From: JAJDIA01 sp031555505
GTDB lineage: Bacteria; Bacteroidota; Bacteroidia; Bacteroidales; Tannerellaceae
NCBI GenBank assembly: GCA_031555505.1
Contig: JAVBUH010000004.1
Span: forward strand, 36,195 to 100,194
Direction of reading: 5' to 3'
Length of the DNA stretch: 64,000 nucleotides
Below are positions 44,743-53,234 of this stretch, one piece after another (within the stretch, counting starts at the first letter, position 1; the number at the start of each line of letters is the position of its first letter). Position numbers and translations under genes: made by a program. Below the pieces are notes generated by a model that was not told the origin of the DNA, did no database searches, and was given only the letters and a program-made list of their open reading frames with translations.

Positions 44743-45105
44743 TCAGGGATAGAAGCAAACGGGAGGTGCCCGGAGCAGGCATTGGCCCGGAACGTACACC
44801 AGGTAATCCGGATAGACCGGCGATTCTGAAAGCGTATTGATCGGCGCAGCAAACAAACGGAGTTGCAATGGATGTACTGCGCCATCACCGGCGGCGATGG
44901 TGGAAAGAAGGTGGAACAACTGGATCTCCGTTTGCGACGCATGATGATGGCAAGTGCCATCGGCCGATTTACTGAATGGGTGGGAGTGAACAATCGTTGT
45001 CCCGTTTTCGATATGTACATGTACAAACAACGTCACGATCCCATAATAGGTCATGAAAAGTAATGGCAGAAACCATTTGCTGAATGTCAGGATACGTTGT
45101 TTCAC
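44743..45105 (-). CDS. Small His-rich membrane-anchored protein upstream of TonB receptor
   Basis: Not assigned to a named family. The 120-residue product starts with a signal anchor (LTFSKWFLPLLFMTYYGIVT) and then shows clustered histidines (FVHVHIENGTTIVHSHPF and GTCHHHASQ) suited to binding metal in the periplasm, before a hydrophobic Pro-rich tail. The frame reaches an ATG at 45150, but a TATCTTTG -7 element at 45137-45144 lies within that extension, so transcription begins later; GTG at 45105 (MKQRILTF) is the best start. The TonB receptor follows on the same strand, suggesting a shared metal-linked role. Confidence 0.72.
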   Translation of the reverse strand: MKQRILTFSKWFLPLLFMTYYGIVTLFVHVHIENGTTIVHSHPFSKSADGTCHHHASQTEIQLFHLLSTIAAGDGAVHPLQLRLFAAPINTLSESPVYPDYLVYVPGQCLLRAPPVCFYP

Positions 45106-45136
45106 TGATTTCGAACTCTTTTGTGCGAAACGGCTG

Positions 45137-45170
45137 CAAAGATACAACATGCCTTGTAACTGTGGTCAAA
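45137..45170 (-). promoter_or_regulatory. Promoter of the His-rich/TonB receptor operon
   Basis: Minus-strand TATCTTTG (45137-45144) matches the -7 consensus; TTTG at 45167-45170 sits about 22 bp further upstream as a -33 element. It fixes the start of the small protein downstream of 45130. Confidence 0.65.
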
Positions 45171-45203
45171 ACAACTGTATTTTTTTTGTCGATGGCCTCA
45201 ATT

Positions 45204-45219
45204 TACCTATATGTAGGTA
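45204..45219. promoter_or_regulatory. TACCTA-N4-TAGGTA operator-like dyad
   Basis: A perfect 6-bp-arm inverted repeat about 35-50 bp upstream of the -33 element of the His-rich gene. The half-site TGTAGGTA recurs at 44557-44564, just before the TonB receptor start. The shape suits a metalloregulator site; the protein is unknown. Confidence 0.5.
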
Positions 45220-45280
45220 TGTTTGTGCTTGCTCAATACCTGACTTTTCGGAGGCAATGACCGCTTGGCCAACGATTGCG

Positions 45281-48118
45281 TTACTCCAATTCCTTTTTCA
45301 GGAAGTCGGCGGTGAAGCCCACACCGCTGGCTGCCAGCGCTTCAGGAGTACCGGCAAAGAGCAGTTGTCCGCCGCCGCGTCCGCCCTCAGGACCCATGTC
45401 TATCAGGTAATCGGCGCATTTGATCACATCCAGATTATGCTCAATCACGATGATGGTATTGCCTTTATCTACCAGTTTATTCAGCACACCCAACAGTACG
45501 CGGATGTCTTCGAAGTGCAGGCCGGTAGTGGGTTCGTCCAGTACATAGAGTGTCTTGCCCGTGTCTTTTTTGGCCAGTTCGGTGGCCAGCTTGACACGTT
45601 GGCTTTCGCCGCCGGAGAGGGTGGTGGAAGGTTGTCCCAGTTTGATATATCCGAGGCCCACATCCTGCAATACTTTGATCTTGGACAGGATGGTAGGAAT
45701 GTTTTCAAAGAATTCTACCGCCATATTGATCGTCATATCCAATACATCGGCAATGGATTTGCCACGGAACCGTACTTCCAGTGTTTCACGGTTGTAGCGC
45801 TTGCCGTGGCAGTCTTCGCAGGGGACCAGTACATCGGGGAGGAAATTCATTTCGATGGTCTTATACCCATTCCCTTTGCAGGTCTCACAACGGCCGCCGG
45901 ACACATTGAACGAGAAACGGCCGGGTTTATATCCCCGCACTTTCGATTCGGGTAGGTCTACAAACAGGTTGCGGATATCTGCGAACACGCCTGTATAGGT
46001 GGCCGGATTACTGCGTGGGGAGCGGCCGATCGGCGACTGGTCCACATTCACGATCTTATCGATATTTTCAATCCCTTCGATACTGTCGTAAGGCAACGGA
46101 TCCTCGAGCGACCGGTAGAAATGCTGGCTGAGGATCGGTTGGAGCGTATGATTGATCAGCGTCGATTTGCCGCTACCCGATACCCCCGTCACGCAGATCA
46201 GCATCCCCAGAGGAAACGTCACATCCACCTGGCGGAGGTTATTACCCTGGGCGCCTCTGATGGTAATAGCGGCGCCGTTTCCCGTCCGTCGTTCGGCGGG
46301 CAGGGCTATTTCTTTCTCACCGTTGAGGAAGGCCGAGGTAAGCGTGTTGGCTTTCAGCATCGCTTTCGGTGTGCCGGCAAAGACAATCTCACCACCCAGC
46401 CGCCCTGCCCGCGGTCCGAGGTCAACCACATAGTCAGCGTTGAGCATCATGTCTTTGTCGTGTTCTACCACGATCACGGAGTTGCCCGTGTCACGCAATT
46501 GCTTCAGCGAATGGATCAGCCTCACGTTGTCTCGTTGGTGCAACCCGATACTCGGTTCGTCCAGGATATAGAGCACGTTTACCAATTGGCTGCCGATCTG
46601 TGTGGCCAGGCGGATGCGTTGGCTTTCCCCGCCCGAGAGGGAGGCCGAGGCACGCCCCATCGAGAGGTAATCCAGCCCCACGTCGAGCAGGAACGACAGT
46701 CGCGCGCGTATTTCTTTCACTATCTCCACCGCGATCTGCCGCTGCTTGGGATCCAGTTGTCCTTCTATGTTATTCACCCAGGCATACAACTCCGAAATAT
46801 CCATGGCCGACAATTCGGCAATGTTTTTACCTGCAATCCGGTAATGCAGCGCTTCCTGGTTCAGGCGCTGGCCGTTGCATTCTGGACAGGCAGTCATCTT
46901 GATGAACTGTCCGGCCCATTTTTGGGCTGTGGCCGAGGCTTCGCTTTCCTGTTGCATCAGGATGTATTTGGCTACTCCTTCGTAGGAGAGGAAATAGTTG
47001 GAATTACCTAGGGAAATGTTCTTGATCTGTAGTCGCTTGTCGGTTCCGTTCATGATCTCGTCCAGCGCCTCTTCGGGAATGTTGCGGATAGGCGTCTTGA
47101 TCGTCACGCCGTAGTTTTCGCAGATGGCTTCGATCTGCCAGAAGAGGATGGTGTTCTTATAATTACCCAACGCCACGATCCCGCCGTTGTAGATACTGAG
47201 TGAAGGGTCGGGTACGATCTTTTCCATGTCGAGCAGGTTTACCTGGCCCAACCCTTTACACCGCGGGCAGGCACCCTGCGGAGAGTTGAACGAGAAGTTG
47301 TGCGGAGCCGGTTCGCTGTACGACAGCCCGGTAACGGGACACATCAGCCGGCGGCTGTAGTGGCGTATGTCGCCCGAATCGGCATCCAGCACCAGCAGCA
47401 GCCCGTCGCCTTGCTTCATCGCTGTTTTCAGGCTTTCCTTCAGGCGGCGTTCGTCGGAGGCCGAAACCACCAGCTTGTCTATCACCACTTCAATGTTGTG
47501 CATTTTGTAGCGGTCCAGTTTCATGCCATGGATGATCTCTTTCAACTCGCCGTCTACCCGCACGTTGAGGTACCCTTTCTTACGGATGTTTTCAAACAGC
47601 TCTTTGTAATGTCCCTTGCGGTTGCGCACGAGGGGGGCGAGCAGGTAGGTGCGCTTACCCCGGTATTTGTCGAGGATGAGTTCCAGGATCTGCTCTTCGG
47701 TATATTTCACCATCTTCTCGCCGCTCAGGTACGAATAGGCTTCGCCGGCGCGGGCGTAAAGGAGGCGCAGGAAGTCGTATACTTCCGTCGTGGTGCCTAC
47801 CGTAGAGCGCGGGTTGCGGTTGGTGGTCTTCTGTTCGATCGAGATCACGGGGCTTAGCCCGGTGATATTGTCTACGTCGGGCCGTTCCATATTGCCGAGG
47901 AAGTTACGGGCATACGCCGAGAAGGTCTCGATGTACCGCCGTTGCCCTTCGGCAAAGATCGTGTCGAACGCTAGCGACGATTTCCCGCTACCGCTCATAC
48001 CGGTAATCACCGTCAGTTGGTTGCGGGGTATTTCTATGTCTATATTTTTTAAGTTATGTACACGGGCGCCCAGTACCGAAATCAGCCCGTTTTCCAGTTG
48101 CTCCATCGTTTTATCCAT
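45281..48118 (-). CDS. uvrA: UvrABC system protein A
   Basis: Damage-recognition ATPase dimer of nucleotide excision repair that loads UvrB. The 945-residue protein has two ABC ATPase halves with Walker A motifs GMSGSGKSSLAFD (near the N-terminus) and GVSGSGKSTLINH (about residue 635), two ABC signatures (LSGGESQRIRLATQ, LSGGESQRVKLATE), and zinc fingers (ACPRCKGLGQ region and CETCKGNGYK with CEDCHGKRYN). It is the last gene of a minus-strand run with a lytic transglycosylase (3 bp apart) and a type IX-sorted protein. uvrB is separate, 30 kb away on the other strand. Confidence 0.98.
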   Translation of the reverse strand: MDKTMEQLENGLISVLGARVHNLKNIDIEIPRNQLTVITGMSGSGKSSLAFDTIFAEGQRRYIETFSAYARNFLGNMERPDVDNITGLSPVISIEQKTTNRNPRSTVGTTTEVYDFLRLLYARAGEAYSYLSGEKMVKYTEEQILELILDKYRGKRTYLLAPLVRNRKGHYKELFENIRKKGYLNVRVDGELKEIIHGMKLDRYKMHNIEVVIDKLVVSASDERRLKESLKTAMKQGDGLLLVLDADSGDIRHYSRRLMCPVTGLSYSEPAPHNFSFNSPQGACPRCKGLGQVNLLDMEKIVPDPSLSIYNGGIVALGNYKNTILFWQIEAICENYGVTIKTPIRNIPEEALDEIMNGTDKRLQIKNISLGNSNYFLSYEGVAKYILMQQESEASATAQKWAGQFIKMTACPECNGQRLNQEALHYRIAGKNIAELSAMDISELYAWVNNIEGQLDPKQRQIAVEIVKEIRARLSFLLDVGLDYLSMGRASASLSGGESQRIRLATQIGSQLVNVLYILDEPSIGLHQRDNVRLIHSLKQLRDTGNSVIVVEHDKDMMLNADYVVDLGPRAGRLGGEIVFAGTPKAMLKANTLTSAFLNGEKEIALPAERRTGNGAAITIRGAQGNNLRQVDVTFPLGMLICVTGVSGSGKSTLINHTLQPILSQHFYRSLEDPLPYDSIEGIENIDKIVNVDQSPIGRSPRSNPATYTGVFADIRNLFVDLPESKVRGYKPGRFSFNVSGGRCETCKGNGYKTIEMNFLPDVLVPCEDCHGKRYNRETLEVRFRGKSIADVLDMTINMAVEFFENIPTILSKIKVLQDVGLGYIKLGQPSTTLSGGESQRVKLATELAKKDTGKTLYVLDEPTTGLHFEDIRVLLGVLNKLVDKGNTIIVIEHNLDVIKCADYLIDMGPEGGRGGGQLLFAGTPEALAASGVGFTADFLKKELE

Positions 48119-48121
48119 TCT

Positions 48122-49096
48122 TCATTTCACTACCCAAGCCGGGTTGTGCACCACGGTGTTCGGGGTTTTGTAGTACAATTCTTTTTCTTTCGGTATACTA
48201 ATTTTAAATGTCTTACCGCCTGTTTCCAGCTTGCGGTCGCGCAGCCAGGGGTTGAACCGTTTGAGGTCGGCGTAGGTAATACCTTGTTGTCTGGCGTAAT
48301 CGGCCAGGTCGACGATCGTGCCCGATACCTCTTTCTCTTCACAGCGGAAGGGCTTGTACAGGTTTTGCGCCCGCAGTACGAAGCCGTATTTATAGGGATT
48401 CTCAAAGATCAGTTTGATCGCCACTATACGGTAAAAATAGCGGGTGGTTTCCTCCACCACCCACAGGTCGAGTGCACTGTCGGCCTGTTGTTTGGCCAAC
48501 TCTCCGCTTACACGTCCCATCCCTGCGTTGTACGAAAGCGCCACATCTTCCCAATTGCCATACTTTGCATACGCTTCCTTGAGGTAGCGGCAAGCCACAC
48601 GGGTGGCTTTTTCCACATGGCAGCGTTCGTCTACCGTAGGGGTAATGGTGAGGCCGTATTGTTTGGCCGTCCCTTCCATCAGTTGCCACATCCCTACGGC
48701 GCGGGCGGGAGAGGTGGTGCGCGGATCGAGGTTACTTTCGATCACGGCTAGGTATTTGAAGTCGTCGGGGATCCCGTTTTCTTTCAAGATCGGCTCGATC
48801 ACGGGAAAGTAGCGGTTGGCTCGTTTGAAATACAGCAGCGTGGTGGAATGGAAGTAAGTGAACGAGGTCAACTCCCGATCCAGTCCTTCGTGCATGTTGT
48901 AGCGCGTCATATTGAATGTGTTGCCGCAGAATGAGACCTCTGCCGGTATCTCCGGCGAGACGGTCATGGCCGATACCACCGGCCTTTCTTCTTTCACCTG
49001 CTCGGCATCGCGTGAGCTCATGGCCAGAAACGCCGTAAAGCAGAGCGCCCCACCGGCCAGGAAACTGAGTATGTATTTACTGATAGCTGTCATCAT
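48122..49096 (-). CDS. Membrane-bound lytic murein transglycosylase, SLT domain
   Basis: Peptidoglycan-cleaving enzyme of 324 residues that forms 1,6-anhydro-muropeptides. An N-terminal hydrophobic segment (YILSFLAGGALCFTAFLAM) anchors or exports it. The SLT/MltD-like domain has the catalytic Glu in YLAVIESNLDPRTTSPARA followed by GMWQLMEGTAKQYGL, and ALSYNAGMGRV near its end. The C-terminal 70 residues (GTIVDLADYARQQGITYADLKRFNPWL) look like a LysM-like binding module. It overlaps the upstream gene by 4 bp and is 3 bp from uvrA, so the three are cotranscribed. Confidence 0.92.
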   Translation of the reverse strand: MMTAISKYILSFLAGGALCFTAFLAMSSRDAEQVKEERPVVSAMTVSPEIPAEVSFCGNTFNMTRYNMHEGLDRELTSFTYFHSTTLLYFKRANRYFPVIEPILKENGIPDDFKYLAVIESNLDPRTTSPARAVGMWQLMEGTAKQYGLTITPTVDERCHVEKATRVACRYLKEAYAKYGNWEDVALSYNAGMGRVSGELAKQQADSALDLWVVEETTRYFYRIVAIKLIFENPYKYGFVLRAQNLYKPFRCEEKEVSGTIVDLADYARQQGITYADLKRFNPWLRDRKLETGGKTFKISIPKEKELYYKTPNTVVHNPAWVVK

Positions 49097-50418
49097 TCGG
49101 TTGTTTTGGATCTGAGAATATTGATATCGCCGGACTTTTTATGCTTTTTACCGTCCGAGCCTTCGAATTCCATCACATAGAAGTATACGCCGGGTGTGAC
49201 GTATTTGCCGCCACTCTTGCCGTCCCATCCCTGCGACGGATCGGTCCAATAGAACAGTTCCGATCCCCAGCGGTTGAATATCCATCCCTTGAAGTTGTAG
49301 ATGGATTTGTAGGTGATACGGAACTCATCGTTGATCCCCGGAGTGGTTCCGGGCGAGAACGCGTTGGGGATAGTGATTGTGTATTCGGAGATGGTCAGGT
49401 CGAACCGGTTCGATGCATCCGAACAGGTTTTCGAGCGGTCGGATACTTCCAACTCGGCGTAGTAACTTCCAGCCTGGGTAAACTCATATTCTATCTCTTC
49501 GCTGGTAAAGCGCAACAGCAATTCATCTTCGCTGCTGTCTGTGCTCTTTTTGTATATCTTCCAAATATAGATGGCTGCTACCGGATCATTGGCATACGCC
49601 GCGAATCTGATTTGCGCCGGAGCAGACAGCTCTCCGCTCTCGCCCGATGCACCGGAGACATCGGCCGATAGCAGTGTGGTATCGGCATGTACCTCCAGCG
49701 CTACTGCCTGGTATTCGTCTGATAAGGCTGATTTTTCTACGCCGAAGTACCGGGCGAAGGAATCGCCCGAGAGGCGCACCGGCGTATCGCATAGCGGCGC
49801 CTTATAGGTGAAGGCAAACGGATCGCCGGTCACTGTCCGCGCCACTTCCTCACGCGAAAACGAACGTTGTTGCTCGTCCCATTTGAGCGAAGTATAGGTT
49901 ACATCGAAGGTGCGGTCTACCGGCGTAGCCACCCCATTGGGCGTCTGATACGACAGGGCATCCAGGGTGGTTGCTCCTGTCAGCCGGAAGGTAGAGCAGG
50001 GATTGTTCCCTCCGCTGGCCTGCAAACTGGTGATGTTGAACGCGTGGCGGCTGTAGTCGATGATCCAGATATAGGTGGTGAGTTGTCCTTCGGTCTGCAC
50101 ATAATAGCCATACCCGTCTTCCACGCCGCGTATCATGGACGTGGTACCCTGTTGCGAGGCGGTGGTTTTCTCGGCATCCAGCGCGCGGGTCTGGTAGCGA
50201 TACCACTGGTGGGAGGCCGATGCAGACGTGTAGCTGATCTCTACCCCGTCTGTCCCGTAGACCAGATATACCTGTATCCGGTTGCGGGTGTCATCCACCG
50301 CCAGCAGCGGTGTCTTGCTTCCCCCCGTCACCTTATATTGGGCCGAAATCCCCGTCAGGAGGAGAAACAGACAGGCCAGCAGGGCCGTTATCCGGTACTT
50401 TTTCCTTTGCATACGCAT
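49093..50418 (-). CDS. Exported protein with type IX secretion (type B) sorting domain
   Basis: A 441-residue protein with signal peptide (YRITALLACLFLLLTGISAQ), two or three Ig/PKD-like beta regions (APAQIRFAAYANDPVAAIY; YEFTQAGSYYAELEVSD) and a C-terminal gliding-motility/CHU_C type B sorting domain of about 85 residues (ITIPNAFSPGTTPGINDEF, FNRWGSELFYWTD, WDGKSGGKYVTPGVYFY). That domain directs export through the type IX secretion system. No type IX secretion machinery genes are in the window. Starts at 50418 or 50412 are both possible; a -7 element lies at 50432-50439. It is the first gene of an operon with a lytic transglycosylase and uvrA. Confidence 0.9.
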   Translation of the reverse strand: MRMQRKKYRITALLACLFLLLTGISAQYKVTGGSKTPLLAVDDTRNRIQVYLVYGTDGVEISYTSASASHQWYRYQTRALDAEKTTASQQGTTSMIRGVEDGYGYYVQTEGQLTTYIWIIDYSRHAFNITSLQASGGNNPCSTFRLTGATTLDALSYQTPNGVATPVDRTFDVTYTSLKWDEQQRSFSREEVARTVTGDPFAFTYKAPLCDTPVRLSGDSFARYFGVEKSALSDEYQAVALEVHADTTLLSADVSGASGESGELSAPAQIRFAAYANDPVAAIYIWKIYKKSTDSSEDELLLRFTSEEIEYEFTQAGSYYAELEVSDRSKTCSDASNRFDLTISEYTITIPNAFSPGTTPGINDEFRITYKSIYNFKGWIFNRWGSELFYWTDPSQGWDGKSGGKYVTPGVYFYVMEFEGSDGKKHKKSGDINILRSKTTE

Positions 50419-50431
50419 TCTAATTAGCTTC

Positions 50432-50439
50432 CAAAATTA
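50432..50439 (-). promoter_or_regulatory. Candidate -7 element for the type IX-sorted protein operon
   Basis: Minus-strand TAATTTTG matches TAnnTTTG, 13-19 bp before the two possible starts, predicting a very short leader for the three-gene operon that ends with uvrA. Confidence 0.45.
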
Positions 50440-50460
50440 GTATTTTATGCGGACATACAC

Positions 50461-50468
50461 TATCTTTG
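50461..50468 (+). promoter_or_regulatory. Candidate -7 element for the LysM gene
   Basis: TATCTTTG matches TAnnTTTG, 22 bp before the ATG at 50491; TTAG at 50437-50440 is a near -33 match at 20-bp spacing. It overlaps the divergent promoter region. Confidence 0.6.
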
Positions 50469-50490
50469 TCCCAAATATTCCTATCGGCAA

Positions 50491-52302
50491 ATGAACAAGA
50501 TCAGTGCATTTATCCTGTTGGTTTTCCTGAGTTTATCCACCTTTCTACCGGTGGCTCAGGTACATACGCCACGGGCTGTTACTACTAACGTACAAGGCGA
50601 CCAGATATTTTATCATACCATCGAACGGGGGCAGACAGTCTATGCCATTGCCACCATGTATGGCGTGAGTGTGGACGATATTTACCGGCTAAACCCCGAA
50701 AGCCGTTCGGGTATCAAAGCCGGCAGCACATTGAAGATCCCCCAGCGGGATGCTGCAACGGCGCCGGCTGCCGGACAGGAGGCATTCACGTATCACACCA
50801 TCCTGCCCAAGGAAACGCTCTATGCCCTGTCGGTGAAATACCAGGTGCCGGCTACCGATATTATGGCGGCCAACCCGGGATTGTCTGCCTCCACCTTTAC
50901 GATCGGAAAGACCATCCGTATCCCGGCTACCCGTATGGAAACATTGCCTGTAACTGGGAAACAGCCGGTGAAGAAGATGATCGATTATACCATCGCCCGG
51001 CAGGAAACGATGTACAGCATCACCCGTAAGTTCAATGTTTCAAGCGCTGAGTTGTTGCAACTGAATCCCTCGCTGCGCGGAGGCGTGAAGGCCGGTCTGG
51101 TGATCAAGATTCCTGTCCGGACAGAAGAAGTGGTCACTACCACGCAACCGGTAGCCGGCGAGCGCGAAGTAAATGCCCTCCTGGCCGAACCTCGCCGGAG
51201 CGAACGGGTAGAACGCTTGCGTGTAGCCCTGCTGTTGCCGTTTATGACGGATGAAGCCCGCATGTCTGATGCTACCTCCCGTTTCGTGGAATACTACGAA
51301 GGGCTGCTGATGGCTGTAGACAGTCTCAAAAATATGGGCTGTTTCATCGATTTGTCTGTTTACGATACCGGTAACGGACCGCAAAAGCTTAAAAAGATAC
51401 TGCAGGAGGATGCTTTGCGGGAGGCCAATCTTATTATTGGCGCCGTACAGAACGATCAGATCAAGCTGATAGCCGACTTTGCGGCCGAACATCAGATCAA
51501 ATACGTGATCCCTTTCACGTCACGCAACGACGATGTGCTCTCCAACGCCTCTATCTTCCAGGTCAATACCCCGCATGCTTACCTCTATGCTACTGCCGCA
51601 CAGGCCGGCGCCAACCTGTTTGCGAACGACAATATCATTATCCTCCAGACGCCCGACAAAGAAGAAAAGCCTGAGTTTATCAAAGCTTTCAAGGCCGAAC
51701 TCAAAGACAGGGGCATCGCTTACAGGGAACTGGCATATACAGCCGAAACGTTTGCTACGGATATCACTACGGTGCTGGATAAGGATAAACGTAACATCGT
51801 GCTGCCCACGTCGGCCTCACTGGAAGCGGTGAGCAATATCAAAGTGCCGTTGCGTACGTTGTCCGAAGCACGGCTGGAGGACGTCCCTACCTATACGATC
51901 AGCCTTTTCGGTTATCCGGAATGGCAGACCTATACGCGTGATTGCCTGGAAGACTTCTATGCACTTAATACCTATATATATACCAACTTCTTTGCCGATA
52001 ACCTGGCGCCCGAGGTGCAATCGTTCTATGCTGCTTACAAACATTGGTATAGCAAGTCTCTGATCACTACCTTCCCCAAATACGGTATTTTGGGTTTCGA
52101 TACCGGTATGTTCTTCCTCGACGCCATCCGCAAGTATGGTGTGGGCTTTGAGAGCAGCCTCGACAAGATGCACTACAAAAGCATCCAGACCGGTTTCCAT
52201 TTCGAGCGGGTGAACAACTGGGGTGGTTTTGTCAACACCAACCTCTTCATCGTGCAGTACCAGAACAATAATACCATCACCCGTATTGAACTCAAACAGT
52301 AA
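50491..52302 (+). CDS. Three-LysM protein fused to a periplasmic-binding-like domain
   Basis: Exported 603-residue protein. After a signal peptide (FILLVFLSLSTFLPVAQ) come three LysM modules (about residues 42-87, 103-148 and 166-209; for example YHTIERGQTVYAIATMYGVS), which bind peptidoglycan, and then a large domain resembling type I periplasmic-binding proteins/amino-acid ABC receptors (about 235-600, RLRVALLLPFMTDEARMSD, ANLIIGAVQNDQIKLIADFA). The combination is recurrent in Bacteroidetes; its ligand is unknown. It may tether a sensor or scaffold to the cell wall. The next gene starts within its stop codon, so a barrel protein is coexpressed. Confidence 0.9.
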   Translation: MNKISAFILLVFLSLSTFLPVAQVHTPRAVTTNVQGDQIFYHTIERGQTVYAIATMYGVSVDDIYRLNPESRSGIKAGSTLKIPQRDAATAPAAGQEAFTYHTILPKETLYALSVKYQVPATDIMAANPGLSASTFTIGKTIRIPATRMETLPVTGKQPVKKMIDYTIARQETMYSITRKFNVSSAELLQLNPSLRGGVKAGLVIKIPVRTEEVVTTTQPVAGEREVNALLAEPRRSERVERLRVALLLPFMTDEARMSDATSRFVEYYEGLLMAVDSLKNMGCFIDLSVYDTGNGPQKLKKILQEDALREANLIIGAVQNDQIKLIADFAAEHQIKYVIPFTSRNDDVLSNASIFQVNTPHAYLYATAAQAGANLFANDNIIILQTPDKEEKPEFIKAFKAELKDRGIAYRELAYTAETFATDITTVLDKDKRNIVLPTSASLEAVSNIKVPLRTLSEARLEDVPTYTISLFGYPEWQTYTRDCLEDFYALNTYIYTNFFADNLAPEVQSFYAAYKHWYSKSLITTFPKYGILGFDTGMFFLDAIRKYGVGFESSLDKMHYKSIQTGFHFERVNNWGGFVNTNLFIVQYQNNNTITRIELKQ

Positions 52303-52967
52303 TGAAACAACGCATACTTCTACTGATCGTTTTTGTTGCCGTGTCCCTGGCAAGTAGTGCGCAAGACAACAGTTTCCGGCGTGAACTGGCTGTGGGTGTG
52401 TCGGGTGGCGTTGCCTTCTCATCGGTCAACTTTATTCCCAAAGTGTACCAGGGCATGCTCCAGGGGTATACCGGCGGTGTCTTGATGCGCTGGGTGACGG
52501 AGAACCACCTGGGCCTGCAATTGGAAGTGAACTATACGCAACAGGGTTGGAGTGAAGACTTTCCCGACCATCCGGACGAAGGCTATGTCTATAAACGTAT
52601 GGGACACTATGTGGAGGTCCCTTTCCTGACCCATATCTACTTCGGCGGCAAGCGTGTGCGTTTTTTTATTAATGCCGGTCCGAAGGTAGGTTATCTGATT
52701 AGTGAGGAAACTGAACACAATTTGCGGGGAGCTAAGCCCAACCGGGTAAACGAACAGCATTTTATGCCGATCGAAAACTACTTCGACTGGGGGCTTTGCG
52801 GTGGCCCCGGTATCGAATTGCGTACAGGTGTCGGTAGCTTCCTCCTCGAAGGGCGTTTCTATTATGCCCTCGGCGACCTCTTCGGCAACCTCAAATCAGA
52901 CGTCTTTGCCAAATCCTCCGAGCAAGTCCTCTCCGTCAAACTCAGCTACCTCTTCCGGGTAAAGTAA
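52302..52967 (+). CDS. PorT-like outer-membrane beta-barrel protein
   Basis: A 221-residue exported protein with a signal peptide (MKQRILLLIVFVAVSLASSAQ) and an eight-to-ten-strand barrel of the OMP_b-brl_2/PorT family (ELAVGVSGGVAFSSVNF, GLQLEVNYTQQGW, FFINAGPKVGYLI, ending VLSVKLSYLFRVK with an aromatic-rich last strand). PorT itself is needed for type IX secretion in Porphyromonas, but this family is broad and the name alone does not prove that role. Its ATG overlaps the stop of the LysM gene by one base, so they are coupled. Confidence 0.82.
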   Translation: MKQRILLLIVFVAVSLASSAQDNSFRRELAVGVSGGVAFSSVNFIPKVYQGMLQGYTGGVLMRWVTENHLGLQLEVNYTQQGWSEDFPDHPDEGYVYKRMGHYVEVPFLTHIYFGGKRVRFFINAGPKVGYLISEETEHNLRGAKPNRVNEQHFMPIENYFDWGLCGGPGIELRTGVGSFLLEGRFYYALGDLFGNLKSDVFAKSSEQVLSVKLSYLFRVK

Positions 52968-53207
52968 TCCCCCTACACCAATCCCTCCGCATACATCCGC
53001 CTAATGGCACCCTCCCGCCAAACCCCATCCCCCACCGGATTGTTTGAAAGCCGTACGGCATTCGAGTACCGCAAAATGTGAATGCGGGCTAGTTTCATAT
53101 TCCGACAAATGAATATTCAATAGGTACCATAGCGTGTGTGAATACCCGGTTACGGGCATCGATTGCAGGATTTCAACAGGATTGGGGTAAATCCGATTCG
53201 TAAGCGT

Positions 53208-53215
53208 TATCTTTG
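53208..53215 (+). promoter_or_regulatory. Candidate -7 element for priA
   Basis: TATCTTTG matches TAnnTTTG, 19 bp before the ATG at 53235. It excludes the longer frame starting at 53163. Confidence 0.6.
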
Positions 53216-53234
53216 TCGTTTAAATAAACGACGG

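Noticed and set aside
45053..45955. 300-residue plus-strand frame across the uvrA 3' end and the His-rich gene promoter
   Set aside because: It overlaps the conserved C-terminal ATPase part of uvrA in antisense and has no family resemblance.
46121..47011. 296-residue plus-strand frame inside uvrA
   Set aside because: Antisense shadow of a conserved gene; His/Arg-rich random composition.
52968..53207. Possible small gene or RNA between the PorT-like gene and priA
   Set aside because: Only short inverted repeats (GCATTC/GAATGC, CCCG/CGGG) and a TGAATATTCA palindrome are present; no frame, RNA motif or U-run convinces.
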